Shown here: in pieces, positions 52,487 through 60,092 of the stretch
Position numbering within the stretch: the first letter of the stretch is position 1
Layout of the letters: the number at the start of each line of letters is the position of its first letter
Assembly (NCBI GenBank): GCA_964356335.1
Contig: CAYHHI010000002.1
Coordinates: 1-64,000, forward strand
Direction: 5' to 3'
DNA from: CAYHHI01 sp964356335
GTDB lineage: Bacteria > Arandabacterota > Arandabacteria > Arandabacterales > Arandabacteraceae
DNA: 64,000 bases
Position numbers and translations under genes: made by a program
Notes under the pieces: generated by a model
Database searches by the model: none
What the model was told of the DNA's origin: nothing
Seen by the model: the letters and a program-made list of their open reading frames with translations, nothing else

Positions 52487-52583
52487 CGAGCGGAAGTTCG
52501 CTCGAAAGGAGGTGAGCTCAAGCGTCTTTGGCATGTCGATTCTCCAAGGAGACTTGAGTTTTAGTTGGTAGCAAAGCCTCAAG
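52487..52583 (+). promoter_or_regulatory. Structured leader of Cys-rich copy 2
   Basis: The leader holds a perfect hairpin CGAGCG/CGCTCG (52487-52504), a perfect anti-SD complement AAAGGAGGTG at 52505-52514 not placed for the main gene, and a long stem between 52517-52531 and 52544-52558 (13 of 15 positions pair). The arm CTTGAG (52553-52558) could instead pair with CTCAAG at 52578-52583, right next to the true ribosome site GAGGGAGG. A 12-residue open frame (ATG 52533 to TAG 52571) lies within it. Possibly an mRNA-stabilising or regulatory leader; function is inferred. Confidence 0.5.
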
Positions 52584-52599
52584 AGAGGGAGGAAAAGCC

Positions 52600-53472
52600 A
52601 TGAAGGTTATTACAGTAATGGCGCTCGTGCTGGTTCTTGCTGCGTCTGCGTATGGTCTTGAGAAGAAGGCCTACCAGATGAGGGAGGACTTCGGCACCGA
52701 GCCGCTTTACGACTGCTACATGAATTACTACTACTACATTCCTTGCCCGACCTACTCCTGGTTCTGGTCGTTCTCTGGCTGGCTTCAGGGACAGGTCGTT
52801 GGCGAGTGGTTCAAGGTTGGCGACCCCAGCATGGGCAGAGTTGCAACTTGCCCTCCGTACGCAATATGCGATCCGTGCAATGCTCACACGATAGAGCAGA
52901 TCCGTGTGCTCGACTTTGCGGGCTACGGGACGACCTACCCTGGACTGTTCACGGTTGACTTCGACATCTGGTGCGCCAATGAGGATGGCTGCCCTGTTGG
53001 GCCGTCGCTGTGGTGCAGCGGTCCTGCGGAGCTTTGCGTTGGTGGGTGGAACTATGTGCCTGTGACGCCGAATGTATGCGTCACCAAGTGCTTCACCGAG
53101 AATCCTCCGCCGTGCTATCCTCGGTTCCTGGTCACGGCGCAGCACATTGGTTCGAGCGCCGTATATCCGCAGTGGGGAATGGACAACATCTCCATGCCGC
53201 TAAGTCTGGCTTGCAACATGCACGATACTGGCTGCTGCCCGGCTCTCTATCCGAGACCGCAGACCAGCTATTACGGCGTGATGCACTCCGGGGACTATGG
53301 CGTGAGCGCGCCGCACGTTGTGAATTGCCCGCCGTACTGGGTTCTGAACCCTGGCGACACGACTGGCAACGTGTTTGGCTGCATCGAGTTTGCGTGGAGA
53401 GTGTATCTGAAGAACATTCCCACGACTACCGAGCCCAGCACCTGGGGTAACATCAAGTCGATGTACCGGTAG
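52600..53472 (+). CDS. Cys-rich secreted protein of unknown function, copy 2
   Basis: A 290-residue tandem paralogue of the gene at 51391. The signal peptide (MKVITVMALVLVLAASAYG) is clearly different from that of copy 1, but the mature protein differs at only about four residues (for example EPST for ESST and IKSMY for IKTMY near the end). All 17 Cys are kept. It has a strong ribosome site (GAGGGAGG), a perfect consensus promoter and its own terminator, which suggests an abundant secreted or surface protein. The function is unknown; no enzyme motif is visible. Confidence 0.87.
   Translation: MKVITVMALVLVLAASAYGLEKKAYQMREDFGTEPLYDCYMNYYYYIPCPTYSWFWSFSGWLQGQVVGEWFKVGDPSMGRVATCPPYAICDPCNAHTIEQIRVLDFAGYGTTYPGLFTVDFDIWCANEDGCPVGPSLWCSGPAELCVGGWNYVPVTPNVCVTKCFTENPPPCYPRFLVTAQHIGSSAVYPQWGMDNISMPLSLACNMHDTGCCPALYPRPQTSYYGVMHSGDYGVSAPHVVNCPPYWVLNPGDTTGNVFGCIEFAWRVYLKNIPTTTEPSTWGNIKSMYR
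52675..53433 (+). repeat. Direct repeat, unit 2 (identical to 51472-52230)
   Basis: Second 759-bp unit. The first differing base downstream is 53434 (C here, T at 52231). The sharp upstream limit falls just inside the coding region, two codons after the EKKA segment following the signal peptide. Confidence 0.92.
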
Positions 53473-53491
53473 TAGTTCAGTAGGTTTGAAG

Positions 53492-53518
53492 GGGGTGCCT
53501 CTCGGCACCCCTTTTTTT
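53492..53518 (+). terminator. Intrinsic terminator after Cys-rich copy 2
   Basis: GGGGTGCC, loop TCTC and GGCACCCC (53492-53511) followed by seven T. It is homologous to the terminator after copy 1 but with a changed loop and a better T tract. Confidence 0.93.
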
Positions 53519-53598
53519 GTTGGGCTTTGCCGTGCCCCCCTGAGTGTCAGCCCCCTCGGCAGGCCGTTGCCCTCGGTCTTTGCGGTTCTTGAGATTTC

Positions 53599-53629
53599 GC
53601 TTGCCAAAATCGGCAAGCCTCCGTAAACT
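53599..53629 (+). promoter_or_regulatory. Promoter with overlapping inverted repeat, upstream of the lytic transglycosylase
   Basis: TTGCCA (53601-53606) and TAAACT (53624-53629) with a 17-nt spacer. A perfect inverted repeat GCTTGCC/GGCAAGC (53599-53605 and 53612-53618, 6-nt loop) covers the -35, so it may be an operator. A start near 53636 gives a leader of about 40 nt. Confidence 0.55.
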
Positions 53630-53674
53630 GTCCTCCAAGTCTAGGTATCTACACCAACCTGACAGGGGAGACCT

Positions 53675-55351
53675 ATGCCAAAACGATCCGTCTGGCTCTT
53701 GTGCCTTAGTTTTGCCATCCTGGCGCTTGTTGGATGCGCACCCAGATACACTACGGTAACCGAACCACCTCCAAAGGATGCTGTTCCTGCTGAGGTCGAG
53801 ACCGCCCTCGCCAACGCCAACTCGGTCTACGAGACGGGTGTTGACTTCTTCGTCAAGGGCGAGTACGACTCGGCAGCCTCTTGCCTCGAGCATGCCGTGT
53901 CACTTCTCAGCCAGGATATCGGGTGGTCGGCTTCTAACGCCACGCTCAGCGAGCGGAGGCTTCTGCTTTACAAGTGCAGGTATTTCCTCGAAAGGGTGCC
54001 CGCGAAGGCCCCTGAGGTGAGCCCCGAAGCCGAGCTGGCGAGCATTCAACCTTTGAAGCCTCAGCTTCCGCCCATCGAGATCGTTGATAACGAAAAAGTG
54101 CAGAAATGGATGCGCTACTTTACATGTGATGTCAGGGAAAACTTTCAGACCTGGATAATAAGGTCGGGCAAGTACAGGCCTCTGACCCTGAGAATCCTCA
54201 AAGAAGAGGGAATGCCCCTGGAACTCACCAATCTCGCCATGATCGAGAGCGGGTTCAATCCCAATGCCTATTCCAGGGCTCATGCCGCCGGCATATGGCA
54301 GTTCATAAAGGGCACCGGGCGCCTCTATGGCCTGAGGGTAGACTCCTACGTAGATGAGCGGCGCGACCCGGTGAGGTCATGCAGGGCGGCAGCGAGGCAC
54401 TTGCGTGACCTGTATGAGATGTTCGGTTCGTGGCCGCTTGCGCTTGCGGCCTATAACGCTGGCGCGGGGAGTGTCGACAGGGCCATAAAGCGGAACCGGA
54501 CCTCCGACTACTGGCGTCTGAGCCTGAAGCGTGAGACCAGGGACTATGTTCCCATGTTCATGGCGGCAGCGATAATCATGAGTGATCCGGCCGAATACGG
54601 CTTTGACTGCCGGTATGAGCCGCCGCTCGAGTTCGACGAAGTGGAAATCGAGGGCAGAACCGACCTCAAAGCGATAGCTCGGTCCTGCCAGGTGGAACCG
54701 GCAGTGATCTGGGAGCTCAACCCTCACCTGTTGAGACACTGTACCCCCGACGGTGGGTCTCGCTTTGCCGTGAGGGTGCCCAAGGGCATGGCCGACAGTT
54801 GTGTCGCGGGGCTTGCGCGCATACCTAAGGAAGAGCGAACAGCCAAAGCCTATGTGGCTGCCGACTTCAGTCACACCGTGAGACGGGGAGAGACACTTTC
54901 GAGGATTGCAAAGAAATATGGGACCACAGTCTCAGCCATCGCCGGGGCCAACGGCATAAAGAACTACCACCGGCTTAGAATAGGACAGGTGCTGGCCATT
55001 CCTGGCGAGGGTTACTCACTTGCTCCTCAGAACCCCGGTATCCACACGGTCAAGAGAGGTGAGACCCTGAGCGGCATCGCCAAGAGATACGGAGTCAAGA
55101 TGGATGACCTTGCGGCGTGGAACGACATGCCGCCAGGCCGTACGCTCTATGCCGGACAGAAGCTCATAGTCGCAGCCTCGGAGGCTCCGCAGGCCCGTGT
55201 GATCGTCCACAAGGTCAAGCGGGGGGATACCATGAACGGCATCGCCCAAAGATATGGGACTTCAACGGGGGCGCTACTTAAGACCAATGGCCTCAAGCGC
55301 AGCGACAAGATCTATCCCGGCCAGAAGATAAAAGTGCCTGTGAGAAGCTGA
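53675..55351 (+). CDS. MltD-like membrane-bound lytic murein transglycosylase with three LysM domains
   Basis: A 558-residue lipoprotein (lipobox LVGC, Cys21). After a TPR-like helical stretch (45-105), an SLT domain spans about 150-310 with catalytic Glu191 in AMIESGFNPNAYS, AAGIWQF at 204-210 and LAAYNAGAGSVDRA. Three LysM domains follow at about 399-443, 457-500 and 512-556 (HTVRRGETLSRIAKKYG, HTVKRGETLSGIAKRYG, HKVKRGDTMNGIAQRYG). It cleaves MurNAc-GlcNAc linkages in peptidoglycan with formation of 1,6-anhydro ends. GGGGAGA precedes ATG 53675. It is transcribed alone and converges with the glgC-like genes, 27 bp apart. Confidence 0.95.
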   Translation: MPKRSVWLLCLSFAILALVGCAPRYTTVTEPPPKDAVPAEVETALANANSVYETGVDFFVKGEYDSAASCLEHAVSLLSQDIGWSASNATLSERRLLLYKCRYFLERVPAKAPEVSPEAELASIQPLKPQLPPIEIVDNEKVQKWMRYFTCDVRENFQTWIIRSGKYRPLTLRILKEEGMPLELTNLAMIESGFNPNAYSRAHAAGIWQFIKGTGRLYGLRVDSYVDERRDPVRSCRAAARHLRDLYEMFGSWPLALAAYNAGAGSVDRAIKRNRTSDYWRLSLKRETRDYVPMFMAAAIIMSDPAEYGFDCRYEPPLEFDEVEIEGRTDLKAIARSCQVEPAVIWELNPHLLRHCTPDGGSRFAVRVPKGMADSCVAGLARIPKEERTAKAYVAADFSHTVRRGETLSRIAKKYGTTVSAIAGANGIKNYHRLRIGQVLAIPGEGYSLAPQNPGIHTVKRGETLSGIAKRYGVKMDDLAAWNDMPPGRTLYAGQKLIVAASEAPQARVIVHKVKRGDTMNGIAQRYGTSTGALLKTNGLKRSDKIYPGQKIKVPVRS

Positions 55352-55378
55352 TTACTCTGAGAAGGATCAGTTTCGCCG

Positions 55379-56629
55379 TCAGACCAGAGTGTTGCCGCTT
55401 TCCACCTGAAGCGGCCTGTCAGTACCCCTGGGCGTTTGAACCAGACAGTTTCTGCCAATCACCGAGTCTGCGGGGATGTGGCTGCCCCTGCCTATCAGGG
55501 TGACACCGCTTGCCATTATGGAGGAATGCTCTTCATTGGGCCTGAAGTCCACGCCGCAACCGATCTTGGCGTTGCGGCCTACTGAAACGTGCTTGTCCAA
55601 TATTGAGAGGTTGATCTTGACGCCGCCTGAGATCGTGCAGCCTGCGCAGATGATCGAGTTCCTTATCACCGCCCCCTCCTCGACGATCACCCCCGGGGAT
55701 ATGATCGAGCTCTCGATCGTGCCATTGATGACGCAGCCGTCACATATCATTGACTCGCTGACGTGCCCCAACCTGAGGAGCCTTGCCGGAGGCAGATCCT
55801 CGAAGTTGGTGAGGATCGGCCACTCGGGATCGTCAAGATCTATCGGAGGATTGGGATGGAGCAATTCCATGTTTGACTCGAAGTAGGCGTTGATCGTCCC
55901 GACGTCCTGCCAATAGCCGTTAAACTCATATCCGCATACTCTTCGATCCCCGATCGCCCACGGCACTATGTCTCTTCCAAAATCATGGGAGGAATTGGCG
56001 TTCTTCGAGTCCTTGATCAGGCAGTCAGCCAGGGCCTCGGTGTCGAAGACATAGATGCCCATCGAGGCCAGGTTGCTCTTGGGATGCCTGGCCTTCTCCT
56101 CGAACTCGACTATCTGTTTGTCTTCATCGAGAAGGCATGTTCCGAACTTGGTTGTCTCTTCAGGTCTGACCTTCTTCACGGCGACAGTGAGGTCGGCCTT
56201 CTTCTCCTTGTGAAACCTGAGCAGCGGTCTGTAATCCATCTTGTAAACGTGATCGCCCCCGAGGATCAATACGGTTTCGGGCGATCTTTCGCGGATGAAG
56301 TGAAGGTTCTGATAGACCGCGTCGGCGTTGCCTTCATACCACTTGGATTCCGAACTCCCGACATAGGGTTGAAGAATCATCATCTCCCCTTCGAGTCTGT
56401 CGAGATCCCACGGCTTGCCGAAATCAAGGTGCCGCCAGAGCGAGCGCGGCAGGTACTGACTCAGAACGAAAACGTGACCGATGCCCGAGTTGACACAGTT
56501 GGAAAGGGCGAAGTCTATAATCCGGTAGATGCCGCCGAATGGCACAGCCGGCTTAGCCCTGCGCTCCGAAAGGAGAAGCAGCCTCTTGCCCGCGCCGCCC
56601 GCAAGCACTATAGCGAGATCTTTTGCCAA
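55379..56629 (-). CDS. glgC: Glucose-1-phosphate adenylyltransferase paralogue 1
   Basis: A 416-residue GlgC-type pyrophosphorylase making ADP-glucose from ATP and glucose-1-phosphate. The nucleotidyltransferase domain has VLAGGAGKRL, RRAKPAVPFGG, FALSNCVNSGI, QPYVG and GGDHVYKMDY; a left-handed helix domain (GCVINGTIESSIISPG) follows from about 290. The start is TTG 56629, inside the 3' end of the upstream paralogue (22-bp overlap) and close behind GAGGAG, implying translational coupling. The conserved FxEKP region reads EFEEKAR here, a departure from the usual form. No glycogen synthase or branching enzyme gene is nearby. Confidence 0.88.
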   Translation of the reverse strand: MAKDLAIVLAGGAGKRLLLLSERRAKPAVPFGGIYRIIDFALSNCVNSGIGHVFVLSQYLPRSLWRHLDFGKPWDLDRLEGEMMILQPYVGSSESKWYEGNADAVYQNLHFIRERSPETVLILGGDHVYKMDYRPLLRFHKEKKADLTVAVKKVRPEETTKFGTCLLDEDKQIVEFEEKARHPKSNLASMGIYVFDTEALADCLIKDSKNANSSHDFGRDIVPWAIGDRRVCGYEFNGYWQDVGTINAYFESNMELLHPNPPIDLDDPEWPILTNFEDLPPARLLRLGHVSESMICDGCVINGTIESSIISPGVIVEEGAVIRNSIICAGCTISGGVKINLSILDKHVSVGRNAKIGCGVDFRPNEEHSSIMASGVTLIGRGSHIPADSVIGRNCLVQTPRGTDRPLQVESGNTLV

Positions 56630-57885
56630 GTCTCCTCACCCAGAATGGTTTCGCCGCACACTATGTCCCGGCCTGGTATTGCCTCTGGCGGGAGTTCCCG
56701 CCCGATAAGGCAGTTTCTTCCAATCCTTGTGCCATCAGGAATTGTGCTTCGCTTTCCGATCACGCTTATTCCGGAATTGACTATGTCGGGATAAAGCGAA
56801 TTGGGGCATGTCGGATTCCCGAAGCCTACGAACGCGTCACGGCCGACCCTCACCATCTTGTCGATTATCGACGATCTCAAGGTCGCGCCTGCCGCAATGA
56901 ATGAATCCGAAAATACTATGGAGTCCTCGATTCTCGCACCAGGCTGAACCGTCACACCCGGGAATAGGATCGATCTTGTGACCTTGCCTTCGACACAACA
57001 TCCGTTTGCAATCAGAGACGACTCGACATCCGCATTTCTTCCGACGACCGATGGAGGTCTGACGCCGGTATTGGTGAAGATGCGCCACGACGGATCATTC
57101 AGATCAAGAAGATCAGGTTGTCTTACGAGGAGCATCGAGGACTCGTAGTACTCTTCAAGCCAGCCTACGTCCGCCCAGTAGTTTTCGAAGACAAATGCCC
57201 TTGCCTTTGCCTCTCTTACGAGGGGCATGAGGACGTCGAATACTATGTCATGCCTGCCCTCACGGGCAACGGAGAGCCTCTCGACGAGCACGTCCTTTCT
57301 GAAGGCATATACTCCCAGCGAATAGAAGTTGAGGGCCTCGTGCTCAGGTTTCTCAAGGAAGGTCCGAATTACGCCGTCCCCGTCGACCTCGACACCGCCG
57401 TATCTGCCGGGTACGAAGCCCTGTGAAGGCTTGACGGCCACCGTCACGTATGACCCGTGCGAGCGGTGAAAATCGATCAGGGAATTGTAGTCCATCTTGT
57501 AGATCTGGTCGGCGGACAAGAGCAGAATGTCATCGCACTGGACATCTTGTATGACCTGGATGTGCTGCCAGAGCGCATCTGCGGTTCCACGGAACCAGCT
57601 GGAGTCCGTTCTGCCCATGTAGGGCTGAAGGATCATGATCCCGCCCTTGCGCCTGTTGAGGTCCCAGGGCTTGCCGCTGCCGATGTGGGCGATCAGAGAG
57701 GCTGGATTATATTGGGCGAGTACCCCGACATGGTACATTCCGGAATTGACGCAGTTGGACAGGCAGAAGTCAATTATGCGGTACCTGCCGCCGTAAGGCA
57801 GCGCGGCCTTGGACCTGTGGGCCGTGAGGACGGGTAGCTCCCTGCTCGCCCCGCCTGCAAGAATCATGACCAAGGTGCTCGTCAT
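56608..57885 (-). CDS. Glucose-1-phosphate adenylyltransferase paralogue 2
   Basis: A 425-residue GlgC-family protein, starting at ATG 57885 with MTSTLVMILAGG; longer readings into the upstream gene are not supported. It has RSKAALPYGGRYRIIDF, LSNCVNSGM, QPYMGRTDS, SADQIYKMDY and FLEKPEH, and a C-terminal left-handed helix (NGCCVEGKVTRSILFPG). The nucleotide loop reads GGASRELPVL, where the canonical form is GGxGxRL-PL, so the two operon partners each deviate at a different place. They may form a heterotetramer, as GlgC/GlgD do in Bacilli (inference). ATGA overlap with the GT-C+TPR gene upstream. Confidence 0.87.
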   Translation of the reverse strand: MTSTLVMILAGGASRELPVLTAHRSKAALPYGGRYRIIDFCLSNCVNSGMYHVGVLAQYNPASLIAHIGSGKPWDLNRRKGGIMILQPYMGRTDSSWFRGTADALWQHIQVIQDVQCDDILLLSADQIYKMDYNSLIDFHRSHGSYVTVAVKPSQGFVPGRYGGVEVDGDGVIRTFLEKPEHEALNFYSLGVYAFRKDVLVERLSVAREGRHDIVFDVLMPLVREAKARAFVFENYWADVGWLEEYYESSMLLVRQPDLLDLNDPSWRIFTNTGVRPPSVVGRNADVESSLIANGCCVEGKVTRSILFPGVTVQPGARIEDSIVFSDSFIAAGATLRSSIIDKMVRVGRDAFVGFGNPTCPNSLYPDIVNSGISVIGKRSTIPDGTRIGRNCLIGRELPPEAIPGRDIVCGETILGEETWQKISL

Positions 57886-60092
57886 TTCCCAACCGCCTTC
57901 AGATTCTCTCTGGCGAGCTCGTTCGCAGGATCGAGACTGAGAGCTTTTTCCCACGTCTGGACCGCGAGACTGATGCTGTCCATCGCGGCATATACGGTGC
58001 CCATGTTGACCAGGAAATCGGCATTCCTGGGGTCGAAGTTGCTCAAATCCCTGAACTGCTTCAGGGCATCAGGGTATCTCTCTGCACGATAGAGCGAATT
58101 GGCGAATTTGAACCTGAGCGCCATGTTCCCAGGGTCGATTGCGAGTACTCGAGAGAGCACATCGCACGCCTGGAGATACTGCCCCATCTTGTTGTACGCA
58201 TCGGCAAGCTGCATGGCGACGCCTGTGTCTGAGGGGTTCAACTTGGATGCAGTCTCGAGCCAGCCCGCTGCCAGGCCGAATTCACCAAGCCCGAGATGCG
58301 CCTTTCCGAGCGCGGCGTAGGTGACGAAGCTCCCGCCTACATAATCGAGTTCCTTCTGGAGCTGGTCTATTGCTCCGTGGATGTCACCCTTGGCGAGCAG
58401 GCTGATTCCGATTATCTCGTGCAAGCGGGGTTCATAAGGATACCTGTTCTCGAAACTGCGAAGCAGGCTTCCTGCCTCGTCCGGCTTGCCCATGGTGAGC
58501 AGCAGGGACGCCTTCTCGATATTGAGCCTTGGGTCCACGCTTGCCGCACCCTTCGCCTCAGAAAGAACGCCGAGCGCCTCGTCCGGCTTCCAGGCTGTGC
58601 TGTAGATCTTCGAGAGTGAAATGTAGGCCGCGGGCGAAGCAGGAGAGAGGCCTATGGCCTCTTTGTAGGCATCCTGGGCCTTGTCGAAAATCGCTTCCTC
58701 CCTGTAGATGTCTCCCAGAATGACGAGCTCCCTTGCCTGGTCCACTCCTCTGTGCGGAAGAAGATAGAGCAGCGCGCCCACAATGCCCACGATCAGGATG
58801 TACGTCACCGACTTTGCCGGTCTGGCCTTCTTGACACCCAGTATCACCTCGCTTACCACGGTTGCGCCGAAGATCGCCAGAAAAGGCACGACCACCATCT
58901 TCTCCGTATCGCTCACGAGGCAGAAAGAGGCGGCAAGCGAGTACAGGATCACGAAGACGGCGAAGCCGACGAGAGTGCGTCCGCGCCTCATAAGCCCAAT
59001 CAGGCCAAGCGGCGCGATTATCGCAAATGAAAAGAGGGCGTTCTTGAGGAAGAAAGAGTACCTCGACACGAAGCGCAGGTCCACGTTTGCGGGTGGCTGG
59101 GAAGGACCCCAGAAAATGCCCAACTTGGTCAGGTAATTCCCGAGATAGCGCCGGGGGCTTGACGCGAAGTCCCTGATAGCTCTTGCTCGCCAGTGACGGG
59201 ATGCGGGGCCGAATGAGAGATCTCTGCCGGTCTCGACCTTGGCCAAGCGCAAGGCATCCCTCTGGCCGTCCATCCGGTCAGGTGCGACGATGGCCCTGTA
59301 GGTTTCCTGGTCTGCGCGTACCGGTACGTCATAGCGCGGCTCTATTGTGCCCTCGCCAGCCTGGCCGCTTCCCAGGAAGGCCTGCCAGCTTACTCTCAAT
59401 GGAACAAATGGGTGTTCCTTCGCTTTGACAAGCAACACCTGGTAGCAAAGCGGCAGTACCATGAACCCGGCGATGACGAGGATAGAAGCTCTCTTGAGCC
59501 TGGCATCCTTTGCCAGGAAGAGATGGACGATCCAGGCAGGCAGAGCTGCGACGCTCGCAAACTGCGTAAGAAAGGATGCCCCGAGGAGCAAGCCTGAAAA
59601 GCAGGAGTTGATGTAAGGCCGTGATCTTTCAGCCCTGAGCAAGAGATAGCCGCTTGAGACGAGCAAGAACACCAGGAGGGTGGTCTCGTTGATCTCTGAG
59701 GTGAAGAATATCGCCGAACTGGACAGGGCGAATATCACACCCGCCACAATGCCCGCGAGCCTCCCATAGAGCATTCTTGCCGACCAATAGATCATGAGTG
59801 CCGTGATGCTGCCGAGCATGCCCTGAACCAGTCTGGCGATCGTCAGACTCTGCCTCAGGACCGTGTACACGGCGGCAAGGAAATAAGCATACAGCGGCTC
59901 TCTGAAGGCAGGCGTGAAATCAAACCAGCTGGTACTCTTCTTGAAACCAGCCCATTGGTCGAAAAAGCCCGAGTCGAGAACCGGATGGTAGTAGAAGGGA
60001 AGCCGTCGCGTTTGAAGCACAAAAATGAGCCTTATCAGGAAGGCTCCGATTAAGATGGCAAGGGCGATAGCCCTGTCCGTTCTTGGCCGCAT
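57882..60092 (-). CDS. GT-C membrane glycosyltransferase with C-terminal TPR array
   Basis: About 736 residues. Membrane domain to about residue 435 with first-loop VLDSGFFDQWAGFKK and FREPLYAYFLAAVY; then eight or so TPRs (KAQDAYKEAIGLSPASPAAY, AVQTWEKALSLDPANELAREN). Paralogue of the protein at 48713, with the same length and plan. ATG 60092 lies five bases after GAGGAGG and shares one base with the stop of the upstream BNR-like gene (TGATG); an in-frame GTG at 60095 is a less likely start. It is the second gene of a coupled minus-strand operon; coupling to ADP-glucose pyrophosphorylases is unexpected for such a protein. Confidence 0.84.
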   Translation of the reverse strand: MRPRTDRAIALAILIGAFLIRLIFVLQTRRLPFYYHPVLDSGFFDQWAGFKKSTSWFDFTPAFREPLYAYFLAAVYTVLRQSLTIARLVQGMLGSITALMIYWSARMLYGRLAGIVAGVIFALSSSAIFFTSEINETTLLVFLLVSSGYLLLRAERSRPYINSCFSGLLLGASFLTQFASVAALPAWIVHLFLAKDARLKRASILVIAGFMVLPLCYQVLLVKAKEHPFVPLRVSWQAFLGSGQAGEGTIEPRYDVPVRADQETYRAIVAPDRMDGQRDALRLAKVETGRDLSFGPASRHWRARAIRDFASSPRRYLGNYLTKLGIFWGPSQPPANVDLRFVSRYSFFLKNALFSFAIIAPLGLIGLMRRGRTLVGFAVFVILYSLAASFCLVSDTEKMVVVPFLAIFGATVVSEVILGVKKARPAKSVTYILIVGIVGALLYLLPHRGVDQARELVILGDIYREEAIFDKAQDAYKEAIGLSPASPAAYISLSKIYSTAWKPDEALGVLSEAKGAASVDPRLNIEKASLLLTMGKPDEAGSLLRSFENRYPYEPRLHEIIGISLLAKGDIHGAIDQLQKELDYVGGSFVTYAALGKAHLGLGEFGLAAGWLETASKLNPSDTGVAMQLADAYNKMGQYLQACDVLSRVLAIDPGNMALRFKFANSLYRAERYPDALKQFRDLSNFDPRNADFLVNMGTVYAAMDSISLAVQTWEKALSLDPANELARENLKAVGK

